Positions 1-13,853 of a stretch of DNA of 64,000 nucleotides are shown piece by piece. Location: assembly GCA_964023275.1 (NCBI GenBank), contig OZ029923.1, positions 2,345,738 to 2,409,737 of the forward strand. The letters are read 5' to 3'. Made by a program: the position numbers and the translations under genes. The notes under the pieces were generated by a model, which did no database searches, was not told the origin of the DNA, and saw only the letters and a list, made by a program, of their open reading frames with translations. Origin of the DNA: Norana najaformis (lineage: Eukaryota > Annelida > Clitellata > Crassiclitellata > Hormogastridae). Position 1 is the first letter of the stretch; each line of letters begins with the position of its first letter.

Positions 1-2460
<2,460 letters not shown>

Positions 2461-2599
2461 AGCTTGTCGCAAGCCAGGATAAAGGAGGATGGTTCTGCGG
2501 TGGGCTTGCAACCAGGTGACGCCTCAAATTGAAAATTGGAACTATAAAGCAAAGCGCAAGAAACGATATAAAATTGAAGCATTTTACAATAGAAATCTA

Positions 2600-2781
2600 C
2601 GGTTATCAAAAAGAAGCGTGGATTTTTATTATTATTTCGGCATTTATTAAGCGCTAATATCTACGATTGCGCTCAGGAATTGTGTGTGAAGGACTTGCTC
2701 AAGGCTTCTACAAAATAACCGGCTGAGAGGAGGCTCGAACCCGTACTCCATGCGTTACAAGCCAAGTCCTTGATCTGCGGA
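2600..2781 (-). repeat. tRNA-derived SINE that truncates Ig copy A
   Basis: Read on the minus strand it has a B-box-like GGGTTCGAGCC core and the TTAAT-GCGC type end shared with other SINEs in this window. Homology of the neighbouring Ig exon to its paralogues stops here, so the SINE probably removed the downstream exons of that copy. Edges are approximate. Confidence 0.55.
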
Positions 2782-4014
2782 GATTCCTTCATTTCCGCTG
2801 ATGGCGTTTTGCCAGATCGTTACGGCTTGTTTGGTAAGTTCATTGAATGTTAGCGTGCAGTGATAGGCAACCTCGCTTACATCTTTATGTTCAGGTGCTT
2901 TTATACCTAGAAGGCCACAAGTCGGGCTAGTCTCTGAAAACGCAGGTGAGGATTTTATCATCATCATCGTCGTCGTCGTCGTCATCATCAGCAGCAGCAG
3001 TATTAGTATTACAGTACGAGAGGTCAACCACAGCAATTACAATAACAGTAGTTCAGCATTGTTCCGGAGTTCAACGCTGCAGCCTGCCACATATCAAAAT
3101 TGTTGCTCTTGCACCAAAGTACCAAAGTGTCAAAGAATTAATAAGGCGCCTTTAAGGATCTCTTAAAGTTCGACAGTCATGATGACTATATTAATCATAA
3201 TGATAATGATACTGATGGCGACGACATAATTGCCTAATAAAAATTGTAAAGGCATTTTCAGTGTTTAACGTCAAAGAACAATAACTTGCCTAGAACAGAT
3301 AGGCATGCACTTGAATATTCGACATTGCCAACTTTGCAGAGGAAGAGTCCAGCATCCGTCATTTCTACGTTTTCAATGACCAGATTGCAGCCAGTCGAAT
3401 CAGACAAGGATCAAAAATCCCCATACCACTCATGTAGATTTGGATGTTCGTCGACCCTCCAGACTTCAGCCACTCGACGTCGAGACAACCTTGCGCACCA
3501 GGCGAACATTTCAAGATTACGGATCCAGCTTCAATCGCTATTTTCCGGTCCGCTATCTTGTTCTTGAACACCCAATGAAACAGCTTAAAATGAAGTACAC
3601 TAACCGTTTGAGAAATTACTTCACTTATGATTCGATTGAAACTCCATCGGTTGGTGCTTCATGAGTATTTGAAACAAGATGATCTTGTCACCATTGATTA
3701 AAACCTGGCCAATTTACAGAGTCACTTTATAGGTATAGGAAATTACATATATAAAACAATTTATAAATAGAAAATATTTATAGATGAGGCAAGTTAACAC
3801 AGTCTTTCAAACCAGAGTCACTGGATTCTCTTGCTTAAGTCCGACATGTGCGGAAGCTAAAGGAAATCACAGTATGGTGCTAAATGTTGTGAGCATTGTT
3901 CAAAAACTGAGCAAGTTTCAAAATAATGAAAGATAAATATTTGGATGGCAAATGAACAATACCTGTTGTTGGAAAGACGGTGAATGAGCTGAAAACGATC
4001 ACCATGTCAATCAT
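2782..4014 (-). pseudogene. IgSF receptor copy A (signal peptide, V-like Ig, truncated second Ig)
   Basis: Three exon remnants in order on the minus strand. The signal-peptide exon, 4014-3963, encodes 17 residues starting MIDMVIVFSSF and ends at a GTATTG donor. The V-like exon is 3571-3290. The second Ig exon starts at 2933 (ETSPTC) and stays open until a SINE at about 2782. In the V exon the canonical Cys (LKCSPG) and Trp (VEWLKSG) are readable, but about 20 nt are missing before the GCNLVIENVEMTDAG segment, which changes the frame. The acceptor AG present in paralogues (CATTAG) is CATTGG here. The transmembrane exon is absent. It is a dead copy unless the assembly is wrong at several places. 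Confidence 0.7.
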
Positions 4015-4518
4015 GGTTTCTGTGACTGTTTCAAGATCTGAGTAGAAAACAACGCATGCACTAAGACGAAAATGTAACTTTGAATACCGATTTTAGATGA
4101 CCCAGATATTGCTGCTTTTCTAATTTGTACACTGTTACTGCTTCGTCTCTTTCGACTGCTCTCACACTCGATCCTTTTGTAGTGTTCTTGCATGCTTTGG
4201 ACCTTGTACTACTTTTTGCACGATTTATTATGCTTATTTTCGTTTCAATTTTAGGCCTATCAGTTACTAATGCAGCTCTCACGTTAGCGAACTTATTGGA
4301 TTAACCATGTACCTCTGAAATTAGTGGTAAATATATTGGTTTCCTGAAGTTTATAGCTTGATAAGAGGAAGCATATTTGTGAAGACCTTATGTCTCTCTT
4401 TTTCGATGTTTGTATTTAAGATAAGGAAGAATAACAAGTCCAGTTTAAATTAGTAATATAGGTGAAATGTGTGTTACCCATTACCAACGGCCATGCATCA
4501 TGTGACATCCTCGCTTTC
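4015..4518. other. Unassigned flank upstream of Ig copy A
   Basis: About 500 nt of 5' flank. Part of it, next to the signal-peptide exon, is conserved with the corresponding flanks of the copies near 42.4, 45.3, 47.6 and 56.1 kb. I see no extra exon. Confidence 0.5.
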
Positions 4519-5189
4519 CTCTAGTATAGCAGGAACGAGAAGTGATGGTTTCACTCTCTGTCGCCTATACGTGTCCATAGCTGTCTGACTTTATGAGTGA
4601 TTAAAGCCTTCACGGAGGGCCAAGCATGTTCTCCGATGTCATAATGGCTTTCGTGTTGACCGTTGATCTTGGCCGTAAAACATTACTTGAGGCACTAGAC
4701 TTGTATCAACTAAATGATTACTTTCATATCATATTTTCCCAAAGACAGCAATATAAGAATTAGTATTCGTTGAGGTCAGCTCATTCAGAGGGTTTTCATA
4801 CTGCAATCAAGTGAGTCATAAAATATCTCTATTGTCTGCCTGGCTTCGTCCAAATTTTCAACTGTTATTAGTGCCAAGTGGTGCGTACCTAATGTACTCG
4901 ACCATGGACGTATGAAGAAGTCAGATTTTCAGACGAAAGATTTCTTGACAGATCTCTTGTTATCCGTAAAGTTTGATATCCTGATTGCAAAAAAATTCAA
5001 TTCCGCGATTACTGAACTGCGACATTTCTGGCCTACGCAGGTAAAAACAAGATAAGTCTATGCAGGCGTGAAATCTTTAATTACTACTGCTGCCGGAAAG
5101 CCAACCGTATTTGTCTTCAAATTGTCTTGGTTCATTCATACTTTTTTCTTGTTTACGTTGTCAATTAAGAATTGATTCAGATGAATATT

Positions 5190-5477
5190 CTAAATTTTGC
5201 ACCCACGTTTCATAACTATGTATACGCAAAAGTCCCTAGAAATTTTTTTGTTTTCAGTAATTTTTTCTATACTGCAGGGCAGGAAGATTAGATATGAATG
5301 TGAGTTTTTTCTTGTAAATTTTTGCAGCTGTTGACTTGTGATCAAAAACATGCCATTCTGATCCAAGTACTCTAACGGTAAGATGCACTGCCACATTCTG
5401 TTACGTTCTTTGAGTACTATATTCATGTCTTCGAATTTTTTTCGATTCGCCCATATACTTGGTCTGGTGGCACGCAT
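5190..5477 (-). pseudogene. Decayed transposase-like fragment (unit 1)
   Basis: The minus-strand open frame contains MWQCILPLEYLDQNGMFLIT and a C-terminal VMKRGCKI stretch that recur in the other copies of this unit, with the frame shifting from copy to copy. Comparing copies, the order is a GHSYMP-D-YGRIEK-type stretch, then this segment. From memory this resembles the C-terminal part of DUF7869-type transposon proteins; that assignment is tentative. No copy is open end to end. Confidence 0.4.
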
Positions 5478-6029
5478 GAAAGAGCTCCGACAGGGTAGCT
5501 TATGTGAGGAATCCGCCCCAGTAGACTGTGCGAAAAGCTGCAGCTTTGCTACCAGAAACTAATATGGAAGTCCTGTATAAAATTTGAGGTCATTGTTACG
5601 AAGTCTTTTGGCAAGCTTTAAGCCACTGCGGTTTTCTGGAAGCCTATATTACATTTTACAGGCAATGTTTACTACTATGATAAAACCCGATACATGCCCA
5701 ACGAACTACCCCCGTACTCTTTAATAGTTTTTTCAATAAATGAATCAGTAATTGATTAAGTGCATGCTGGTACTGAGATCAGCTATAGGCTCTATTACCC
5801 TGCAGCCTATATAGTCAGTGGTTTGATGTTCCACTCTTCAAACATTTTCTGAAATGTGTTTATCTAACCGCAATCGTAAACTCGAAAGTGTATAAAGCGC
5901 AAAAAACTGTAAGCGCTGGGCACCAGCTTATTCGCAAGTTCTGCGTTAAGTCAGAGGGGGTTTTCCAGAAGTACCGTATGAAGAACAAGACCTGGTTGTC
6001 AGAAAATCAGAGAGGGAGGGGAAGGATCC

Positions 6030-6160
6030 CAACTGCTTTACATTCTGACTAGCAACTGTTTCGTTGTAAAACAAAAATTTCACATTCCATCTGAGGAGTA
6101 CTGACGGTGGAATGCACCAGAGACCGTTTGTGAGACGAAGTTCTCGCGTTAGTATCAGTC
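6030..6160 (+). pseudogene. Second-Ig exon remnant in unit 1
   Basis: The plus strand matches the 3' half of the Ig exon at 48063-48361 (the stretch around its conserved F-R-C and the following ECTRDRL), but with an in-frame stop. The 5' half is replaced by transposon sequence, so the transposon appears to have inserted within the exon before the composite was duplicated. Confidence 0.55.
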
Positions 6161-6668
6161 ACAATCTCATTAGTAGTGGTATTTACGATGATATTCTATC
6201 ACTTTCTTGCGCTTATCTCAGCTAAGAAGGACAATAAACCATAGAAACTCATCTGCGACAGATGATGCCATAGCTTTGCTCTAGTATAGCAGGAACGAGA
6301 CGTGATGGTTTCGCTCTCTATCGTCTATACGTGTCCTTCGCTGTCTGACTTTATGGGTGATTAAAGTCTTTGCGGAGGTCATAGCATGTTCTTCGATGTC
6401 GTATTGGCGACTTGATGCAGGTTTCGTCGTCGCCTTCATGTTGACCGTTGATCTTGGCCGTAAAACATCACTTGAGGCACTAGAATTGTATCAGCTAAGT
6501 GAATTCTTTCATATCATTTTTCCCAAAGACAACAATATAAGAATTAGTATTCATAGGGGTCAGCTCATTCAGAGGGTTTTCATACTGCAATCAAGGAAGT
6601 AATAAAATGTCTCTATTGTCCGCCGGCTTCGTCCAGATTTTCAAGTGTTATTATTGCGAACTGGTGCT

Positions 6669-7429
6669 TTAGTCACCATAGTATACCTCATAGACTTGAC
6701 CATGGACGTGACAAGAAGTCAGATTTTCAAACGAAAGATTTGTTGACAGATCTCTTATTATCGGTAAAGCTCTCTTGATTGCAAAAAAGAATTCAAAGTC
6801 CCCGATTACTGAACTGCGATATTTCTGACCTACGCAGGCACAAACAAGATATGTCGGTGCAGGAGTGAAATCTGGTGGAAAGACAACAATATTTTTCTTC
6901 AAATTGTCTTGGGTCATTGATGCAGTGCTAGTTTCTCGTTAAGGTTGTGAATTACGAATAGATTCAGTTGAACATTCTGAATTTTGCACCCACGTTTCAT
7001 AACTCTGTATGCACAAAATTCCCTAGAAAATGTTTTATTGGTTACAGTATTTATCTATACTGCAGGACACGAAGATCAGTTATACGAATATGAGTTTTTT
7101 TGTAAATTATTGCAACTGCTGACTGACTTGTGATCAAAAACACGTCAGTCTGATCTAAGTACTCTAGCGGTAAGATGCACTGCCGCAGCTCTGTTACATT
7201 CTTCGGGCAAGAGTACTACTTTCATGTTTTAGAAGTTTTTCGATTCGCCCATACACTTGGTGACATGTATGAATGATCTCCGACAGGATAGTAAGATTGT
7301 ATGACGAACCCGGGCCAGTACACTGAGACGAAGCGTTGCAGTGTTGTAATCATAAACTATAAGAGATATCTTGTATACATAAGAGGTCATTGCAGCAACG
7401 TCGCACGGCCCGCTCTGGTATGGAAGCAT
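6669..7429 (-). pseudogene. Decayed transposase-like fragment (unit 2)
   Basis: Two open stretches on the minus strand (6669-6917, and 7229-7429 upstream of it) cover more of this element than unit 1 does. The upstream one ends near a GDHSYMSP-type stretch, visible in another frame, that corresponds to HSYMPPDKVYGRI in the copy at 46271. The downstream one is a 82-codon frame with an aromatic-rich FEFFFAIKRALPIIRDL segment. Stops and frameshifts separate them. Transposon origin is inferred from the multiple copies. Confidence 0.4.
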
Positions 7430-7789
7430 AAATTACATATTACAGGCAATGTTTACTACTATGAGAAAACCCGATACATGCCCTTCGAACTATACCCGTA
7501 CGCATAGTCGTCTTTCTCAACATAATGATTCCGTAATTGAATAAGTGCATGCTGGTACTGAGATCAACTATAGGCTCTATTACCCTGCAGCCTATATAGT
7601 CCGTGGCTTGATGTTCCACTCTTCAAACATTTTCTGAAATGTGTTTATCTAAGCGAAATCGTAAACTCGAAAGTTTATAAAGCCTAAAAAACTCTAAGCG
7701 CTGGGTACCAGCTTATTCGCAAGTTTTGCGTTAAGTCAGAGGGGATATGAAGAAAAGACCCGTTTGCCAGAAAATCAGACAGGGAGAGA

Positions 7790-7905
7790 AGGAGCTCAGC
7801 CGCTTCACTTTCTGACCAGCAACCGTTTCTTTCTGTTATGAACTTTCGCGTTCCACCCGAGCAGTTCCGAGAGTCTAATGCACCAGAGATTGTTAGACGA
7901 AGTTC
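7790..7905 (+). pseudogene. Second-Ig exon remnant in unit 2
   Basis: Same composite as at 6030-6160: the 3' end of a second-Ig exon joined to transposon sequence, with disrupted frame. Confidence 0.5.
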
Positions 7906-8307
7906 TCGCGTTTGTATCAGTTTCAGTCTCATTAGCAGTGATATTTACGATGATATTATACCACTTTCTTGCGCTTATCTCAGCTAAGAAGGACAATAAA
8001 AACATAAATATCTCCGACAGAGACCCCTGTTACAGAAGTTTTAAGTTTATTGATAGAATTAATTGGAAGGATATTTAGTTTAAAGAAGCAATTTTCAGGA
8101 ACATTAGTGACCGTTGAGAGAGGATGAAGAAACCAGGTATTATGGAAGGAATGGATGCATAACTTAGTGCCACTCATTCATTTGTTTTTTACTTCAATTG
8201 TTCATTTATATAGCGCATTTTGGAATTTTTAAAGGTGAATGGAAGGCGACTTTCAGATAACGGACGCAGAATCAGGCCGCGATAAAGAAAAGAGACACAA
8301 AGATAAC

Positions 8308-8384
8308 AGAAAGAGAGAGAGAAAGAGAGAAAGATAGAGAGCGAGAGAGAGAGAGAGGAGAGAGGAGAGAGTGGCATATGCAGA
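8308..8384. repeat. Purine-rich (GA)n tract
   Basis: GA-rich low-complexity sequence; a related tract lies at 37440-37590 in a duplicated context. Confidence 0.85.
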
Positions 8385-8604
8385 TGCAGAGGCAGAAATA
8401 GAGTGTGTGCGTGCGTGTGTTGTGAAATTGAAGTTGCTCAAACTGTCGCCCTTTGCTGACTCATTTTCTTAATCGCTAGATTTGTTTTACACAACATGTT
8501 GGATAGTCTTATACTAGCTCCCGTGCTGTTTTTAGATGGTAGAAGCAACGTTTTAGCAGGTCTTCTTTAAGTCATCGGTTTCATCGTAATGGGAGTGGGA
8601 GGAT

Positions 8605-8916
8605 CCTGCCTTAAGAAACTCCGTCGTTAATAAATTGTCAAATACTCACTGCTAGAATAAGTTTTATGTAAAAAACCAAAATGGACTGTAAAATGGCAAA
8701 ACAGTACTGCCTGCTGAACCCTATTACTCCACGTCATCCAAACAATAAAATTTGAAGAATTTGATGATCGATTTTCGCTACCACCAAATGCCTGAGATTT
8801 TGTAAAGTCTAGACTTTTTGCTTTCTTAGTTCTTTCTTAGTTTTCGAACACTTTTGTCAATCTATGAAATCATTGGCGTCTACCGTAGCTTAGTTTTCGC
8901 TAATATATGATCAAAG
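8605..8916 (+). repeat. Segmental duplication block shared with 38.8, 43.5 and 48.6 kb
   Basis: The block beginning TTAAGAAACTCCGTCGTTAA and ending TTTTCGCTAATA is repeated at 38815-39110 and 48605-48925, and partly at 43545-43650. Here it is interrupted by the LINE that starts at about 8917. Confidence 0.75.
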
Positions 8917-11900
8917 ATGGCGCTTTGGGCGTGTGAACTCCGAATCGTCTCGGCGTCTTGTTTTCTTATTTTTTACTATCTATATCTAGTTTTAGTTCAA
9001 TTTCTTAGTTAAACTTTCGTCGGAAATTGGATTTACTCTTCGCTGTTGTGTTTATCTACGAGTTTCATCACAGTTACGCGGCTGCTTGCCCTACGATTCG
9101 TTCACTTCTACATTGATACGCCCCCTTGTTCGTATTCGCGTGACCTAATTTTGGCTTTGCGCTCGCCAGCCTTACCCGTCCCACGTTCTACACGAAAAGT
9201 TATTGTTCTTCTACCATCTATGGAGTCGCTCGTCTACTACTCGCCGTCCTCATCGTCTTTGTACTGCCTTGCCTGAACGGCCTTCTCCTCGTTCGCTACC
9301 AGCGTTAGGGGACGTCAGCCTGCCATTGCAGACTCAGGCCGACTCGTGTTCGTCGGCTCCGACTGATGTCGCACCGTTCTGTATTCTGCCGGATCTCGTT
9401 GACGCCGGCTCACCTGGTCCATCCCAGACTTCGACTGGTTTGCTGCCGCCACGTTCTTCACCGGCTTCGTGTGACCTTCGTCCTCCGTCCGGTACCTGTC
9501 CATCGGGTGATGGAGTTCGTCTAGCTACATGGAATGCTCGGTCCATACGAGACAAGTACCTCGCTGTTGCTGACATAATCTCATCCGAAGAAATCGATCT
9601 ATTCATTGTCACTGAATCGTGGCACCGCTCTTCACAGGACACAGCTGTTCGTCGCTCAGTGCCCCATGGGTATTCAATTCTCGACTGCCCTCGACTCGCT
9701 ACCTCGTCGGAAGCGATTCGGGGTGGTGGTCTCATCCTGTAACACAGAGACGGTTTACGAACGCGACGGATTCCTCTGTCCTCATCTCCTACCACGTTTG
9801 AGGTTCTTGCGGCCTCTGTCTCCTCCCTCTGTGGTCCTCTTACTGTTTTGGCCATCTACCACCCTGGTTCATCGTCACCATCATCGCTCTTCTTCAGCGA
9901 GTTTTCCACCCTCATGGAACAGTTCGCTCTCTACAACACCCAATTGGTGCTCGCCGGAGACCTCAATCTACATCTGGAAAATTCTTCTGAACCTGCCACT
10001 CTTCAGTTTCAGGCCATCCTTGATCAGTTTGGCCTCGCACAGCATGTGACATCGTCAACTCATCGTGGTGGTGGCTGGCTTGATATTATTCTGACAAGAG
10101 ATGACTGTATTGTATCTGATCTTCGAGTTCATCCATCTACTCTCTCCGATCATGGTCGGGTAGTCGTCACTGTTCCGTTCCTCCATGAGGTGCCGCTCTG
10201 TACTGCCCGGCGGGTCCGCCGATGGCGCGACTTAGACTGTGATGCCTTCCGTGCTGCTTTGCTCGAAATACCTGCCATCGCTGACCCTTCGACTGTGGCT
10301 GAGCTACCGTTGGATGATTTGTTTGCTGAGTATGATATGGCCATGAAAGACCTTATTGATCGTTTTCTTCCTCATCGCACCGTTACCATCCGCAGCTCCT
10401 CCCTGTCTCCGTGGTTCGACGCTGAGTGCCGCTCCTCTCTTAACGACCTATTGGGTCGTCGACGTTCCTCCGCTGGTGCGGTACTACCGTCATTCACTGC
10501 TGCTGACTTCGTTGAGTTCTGTGCGGCCAAGATTCGCTCTGGTCGTGATGCTACTGCTGGAAGTCCTCCGCCTGTCCTGCTACCGACGGCTAAGCGGCTC
10601 TCGGTCCTTCATCAAGTCTCTTCAGATGAGTTGCGTCGACTCAATCTTGCCTCTCGACCAAAATCCTGTGAACTAGACTCTCTACCGCCGTTCCTCATTC
10701 AGCATTATATCGACGTTCTGCTTCCCTTCCTGGCCCTCCTCTGCAATCGTTCATTGGCAGAGGGTCTTCTACCTCCGTCTCAGAAGAAGTCCATCGTCAT
10801 TCCGGTTCTCAAGCGTGATGGCCTCGACGTCTCGGACATGTCTAACTTTCGACCAATATCTAATGTTACTTTTTTGTCCAAGGTCATTGAGAAGATTGTA
10901 TCTAGTCAGTTAGTTACCTATCTCGAAACTAATGATCTACTACCTGTTTCTCAATCTGGCTTTCGTAGATTTCACTCTACTGAGACACTCTTAACTCGAC
11001 TTCTGTCTGATATATATGGTGCCATAGATCGTTCTCAAGTTACCTTACTTGCATTATTTGATGTTAGTGCTGCATTTGATTCGGTCGATCATGCTATACT
11101 TTTGGAACGTCTGGCTATTTCTTTTGGTTTATCTGGCAACTTTCTCGATTGGTTGGCCTCTTTTCTATCTGAGCGCACGCTCTGTGTGGTTTATGGCCCA
11201 TCCCGCTCACCTTGGGTTCCTTCCTTGTTTGGATTGCCTCAGGGGTCAGTTTTGGGTCCCTTGCTTTATATACTGTTTACTGCTGACCTTGGCTCTTTGC
11301 TAGCTGCGTGCTCGGCTTCAAGCCAGTCCTATGCCGACGATGTGCAGGCCTATGTTCATTGTTCTGCTTCTGATGCCGCAGCTGCTGTTCGAGCTATTAT
11401 GTGTTGTGCTTCTAACTCCCTTGTGGCTTGCATGTCTTCAAATCGATTGGGATTGAATCCTTCCAAGACTCAGTATATTTGGTTGGGCACTAGGCAGCAA
11501 TTGGCTAAAATCAATCTACCTGTACTACATTTAGAGTTTCCTCACATCACCTTCTCAGTCACTGTTTATGACCTTGGCATTGAGTTGGATCAGGAGCTCT
11601 CTTTTAAGGCTCAGGTACATCGTCTTTGTCGTAGTTGCTACCACCAGCTGCGGCAACTTCGTATTGTCTCACGTTCTCTCTCAGTCACCTCATCTAAGAC
11701 TCTGGTTCATGCATTTGTCACTAGTCGGTTGGATTACTGCTCTTCTTTATATGTTGGACTCCCTGATGTACGGCTTTTGTGCCTGGAACGTGTGTTGCGG
11801 GCGGCTGCACGGCTTATTGGTGGCATCTCTAGGTTTGGTCATGTCTCTGATTTCATGCGAGATGAGCTGCACTGGCTTCCTATGAGTCAGCGCATCCACT

Positions 11901-12245
11901 ATAGGGTCATCGTCTTTGTTTGGAACTCCTTGTTGGGTATTGCCCCCTCTTACTTGAGGGAGCTTTGCCTACCTGTCCGGTCCAATTTGGGACGTGCTTC
12001 TCTTCGCTCCCCTGCTAGTGGTAATCTACTAGTGCCTCACGCTCGCACCTCGACCATGCAGCGTCGTGCTTTCTCTGTTGCTGGCCCAACCCTCTGGAAT
12101 GGACTTCCTGTTACTCTACGTCTTCTGCCCCGGGATTTTACTTCTATCTTCCATTCTTCTCTTAAGACTGTTCTCTTTCGCCGAGGTTGGTTTGGGAGCG
12201 CTTCTGAGTAGTTTTCTTGAAGGGGCGCTATATAAGTGTTCTGTA

Positions 12246-12284
<39 letters not shown>

Positions 12285-12285
12285 A
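8917..12285 (+). mobile_element. CR1/L2-type non-LTR retrotransposon, nearly complete
   Basis: A 3.4-kb LINE with a GC-richer 5' region, one long endonuclease/reverse-transcriptase reading frame and a 3' end of about ten AAAT units. The left junction is placed where the 8605-8916 block stops matching its other copies. No target duplication is evident; the right flank is remnant LTR-element DNA unlike the left flank, so one side was probably lost by deletion. A short AAAT-type 3' tail rather than long poly(A) fits the L2/CR1 groups. Confidence 0.85.
9203..12211 (+). pseudogene. LINE endonuclease-reverse transcriptase ORF with one premature stop
   Basis: The protein carries an APE-type endonuclease followed by a reverse transcriptase. 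Endonuclease landmarks are ATWNARSIR, TESW, AGDLNLHL and SDHGRVV. RT landmarks are FRPISNV, DVSAAFDSVDH (motif A), LPQGSVLGPLLY (motif B) and YADD (motif C, 11330-11341). The C terminus ends ...GWFGSASE. The only break in over 1000 codons is a TAA at 9740-9742 in the endonuclease, just after GGGLIL; the same frame continues on both sides. The start codon is uncertain; 9203 is the upstream limit of the frame I used. So the copy is young or recently inactivated. A matching 3' end of the same family lies at 26120-26450 and in reverse at 31715-31890. Confidence 0.85.
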
Positions 12286-12428
12286 GCCCAAGAAGTCAGT
12301 AAACTGTAATATGAGGCATAGAATGTCTTGATTATCAATGTTTAGAAAATAGTTTCTGCCAATTTTTTGCGGTTTACTCTTATAATGTTCAACGGATGGA
12401 CTCGTGTCTATACGTATGCGCACATATA

Positions 12429-12470
<42 letters not shown>

Positions 12471-12496
12471 ATTTTCTACGTTCACAAATCATTCAG
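12286..12496 (-). other. Remnant of LTR-element internal region with (TA)n tract
   Basis: On the minus strand this follows the primer-binding site and would be the leader of the LTR element. It contains a TA microsatellite (about 12423-12470) and is cut off by the LINE tail. No gag or pol sequence is left. Confidence 0.5.
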
Positions 12497-12514
12497 ATCC
12501 CGGACGAGCCCCCA
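12497..12514 (-). promoter_or_regulatory. Primer-binding site matching proline tRNA
   Basis: On the minus strand the 18 nt are TGGGGGCTCGTCCGGGAT, the sequence complementary to the 3' end of tRNA-Pro familiar from gammaretroviruses. It lies 2 nt beyond the terminal ACA of the adjacent LTR, exactly where a primer-binding site belongs. Confidence 0.85.
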
Positions 12515-12516
12515 GT

Positions 12517-13415
12517 TGTAGCGACTCCCCCCTCACCGTATCCTCATCTCTTGGCTCTTACTCACTCACTTTAACTTAAATTGTGCAGTGGAGAGGACGT
12601 CACGGCGCCTAGCAGGGATCTACTGCTGGACTTGCCTAGATGAAACACATATATGTCTATATATCAAGCAAGAATTCGTTAGATTATGATGCAGTTTTTA
12701 ATGTGTGCAAAAGAAAAAACAAACGATAACAAATGATAATACTATATATACATAATAGAACGGTATCAAAGTTCACCTATTGCTAACCTACCTAGGCCAG
12801 CATTGTTCTACCAATTGGAAGACTGTTATTGATATTAGTAATTAAGAAGATAATAATAATGAAAAATAATGAACCTTCCCCGATGGCCGGCAGGTGTTTG
12901 ATTCGACTGGTCGCTCAGTCCAGCATGGGAGGCATCCACTCACCACCAGATAATTATCTCTCTTCGCATTCGTTGATCCAATCGCAGCTCAATTTTCACC
13001 CGGCTAAGCGGGTGACTCCAACCCGTCTGAAGAGGTCGTGTCACGACAGAATCGACATAACAGTACAGAGTTTATATTGTCTCGGCCGCTCAGACAGTTG
13101 CTCGTCGAGCCAATTCCTTTGCAATTCACTTTCTTTCACGAGTCTTGGTTCCGTCGGAAGAAGCAACAACTTCTGAAGACCGCACGGTTTCGTCCAAGAC
13201 TCGGAGTTTGCCTCGAGCGACGACGCGAACGTTCGCACGATCCACGTCCTCGGCAGAACTGATCTTTCGGGCGCGAAAAGTAGCGTCCTCAGAATTCCTT
13301 CCCCCCGTAGGGTAGGTCAGTCCGGCCCTACCCTGGCTCAGTACAGCCCCATCACACAGCACGCGCCAGTCTTGCGTTCCCCTTACCACATTCTTGACGC
13401 CGTCGCCCCTTTCCC

Positions 13416-13466
<51 letters not shown>

Positions 13467-13661
13467 TACAATGCTGGCCGTGGTTAGACGTACATATAAA
13501 CCAAAAATGCTGGCCACTCAATACATTTACTTACAATATAAAGTCTCTAGACTACGCATGCAACATATACCCATATCTATATCTATACACATAGCCATAC
13601 ACAGTCCGTGAGTCATACGCTTATCTAAGACAGGATGTGGGCCCACAGGGGAATCGCTACA
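12517..13661 (-). mobile_element. 5' LTR of a retrotransposon
   Basis: Read on the minus strand the element begins TGTAGCGATTCCCC at 13661 and ends GGGGAGTCGCTACA at 12517, so its ends are inverted repeats with one mismatch and show the TG...CA rule. A TATA-like box (TATAAA) lies at 13076-13071. A primer-binding site follows directly. Length is about 1145 bp, including an (AT)n expansion at 13418-13460. The internal region is almost entirely missing, so only the 5' LTR and a short leader remain. The superfamily (Gypsy, BEL or other) cannot be told without pol. Confidence 0.75.
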
Positions 13662-13853
13662 GTCACGGAGGCTATTCCTAAAGATAGGTCCCAAAAATAC
13701 ATCTTTTACCGTATACCTGCTATGTAATTTATCTGTTCGCCGTTGTGAAAGTTCCACTGCAGAAATATAACTTCATAAAAGCCGTCTTTAACAGTTCTAT
13801 GTTCTTAAAAAATTATTTCCACCATAGGAATACCTCAAATAAAAATAACTTAC

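Larger units (their letters stand above)
4519..6278. repeat. Tandem duplication unit 1 (about 1.76 kb)
   Basis: The string beginning CTCTAGTATAGCAGGAACGA starts at about 4519 and again at about 6279, and the two units align along their length. Each holds a decayed transposase-like region on the minus strand followed by the 3' part of a second-Ig exon on the plus strand. Related partial copies occur at 15640-16265, 30680-31665, 45640-46545 and 56450-57652. Confidence 0.8.
6279..8010. repeat. Tandem duplication unit 2 (about 1.74 kb)
   Basis: Second copy of the 4519-6278 unit. It carries the same minus-strand transposase remnant and plus-strand Ig remnant, with independent small indels. Beyond about 8010 it continues into sequence shared with 36.9-37.7 kb. 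Confidence 0.8.

Noticed and set aside
9334..9855. Minus-strand 173-codon frame
   Set aside because: Shadow of the LINE endonuclease frame on the plus strand, which has recognisable motifs.
13126..13521. Minus-strand 131-codon frame resembling a basic protein
   Set aside because: It lies wholly inside the LTR, crosses the AT microsatellite and has no family motif.
12497..13661. Endogenous retrovirus
   Set aside because: The proline primer site alone does not show a retrovirus; no gag, pol or env sequence remains.
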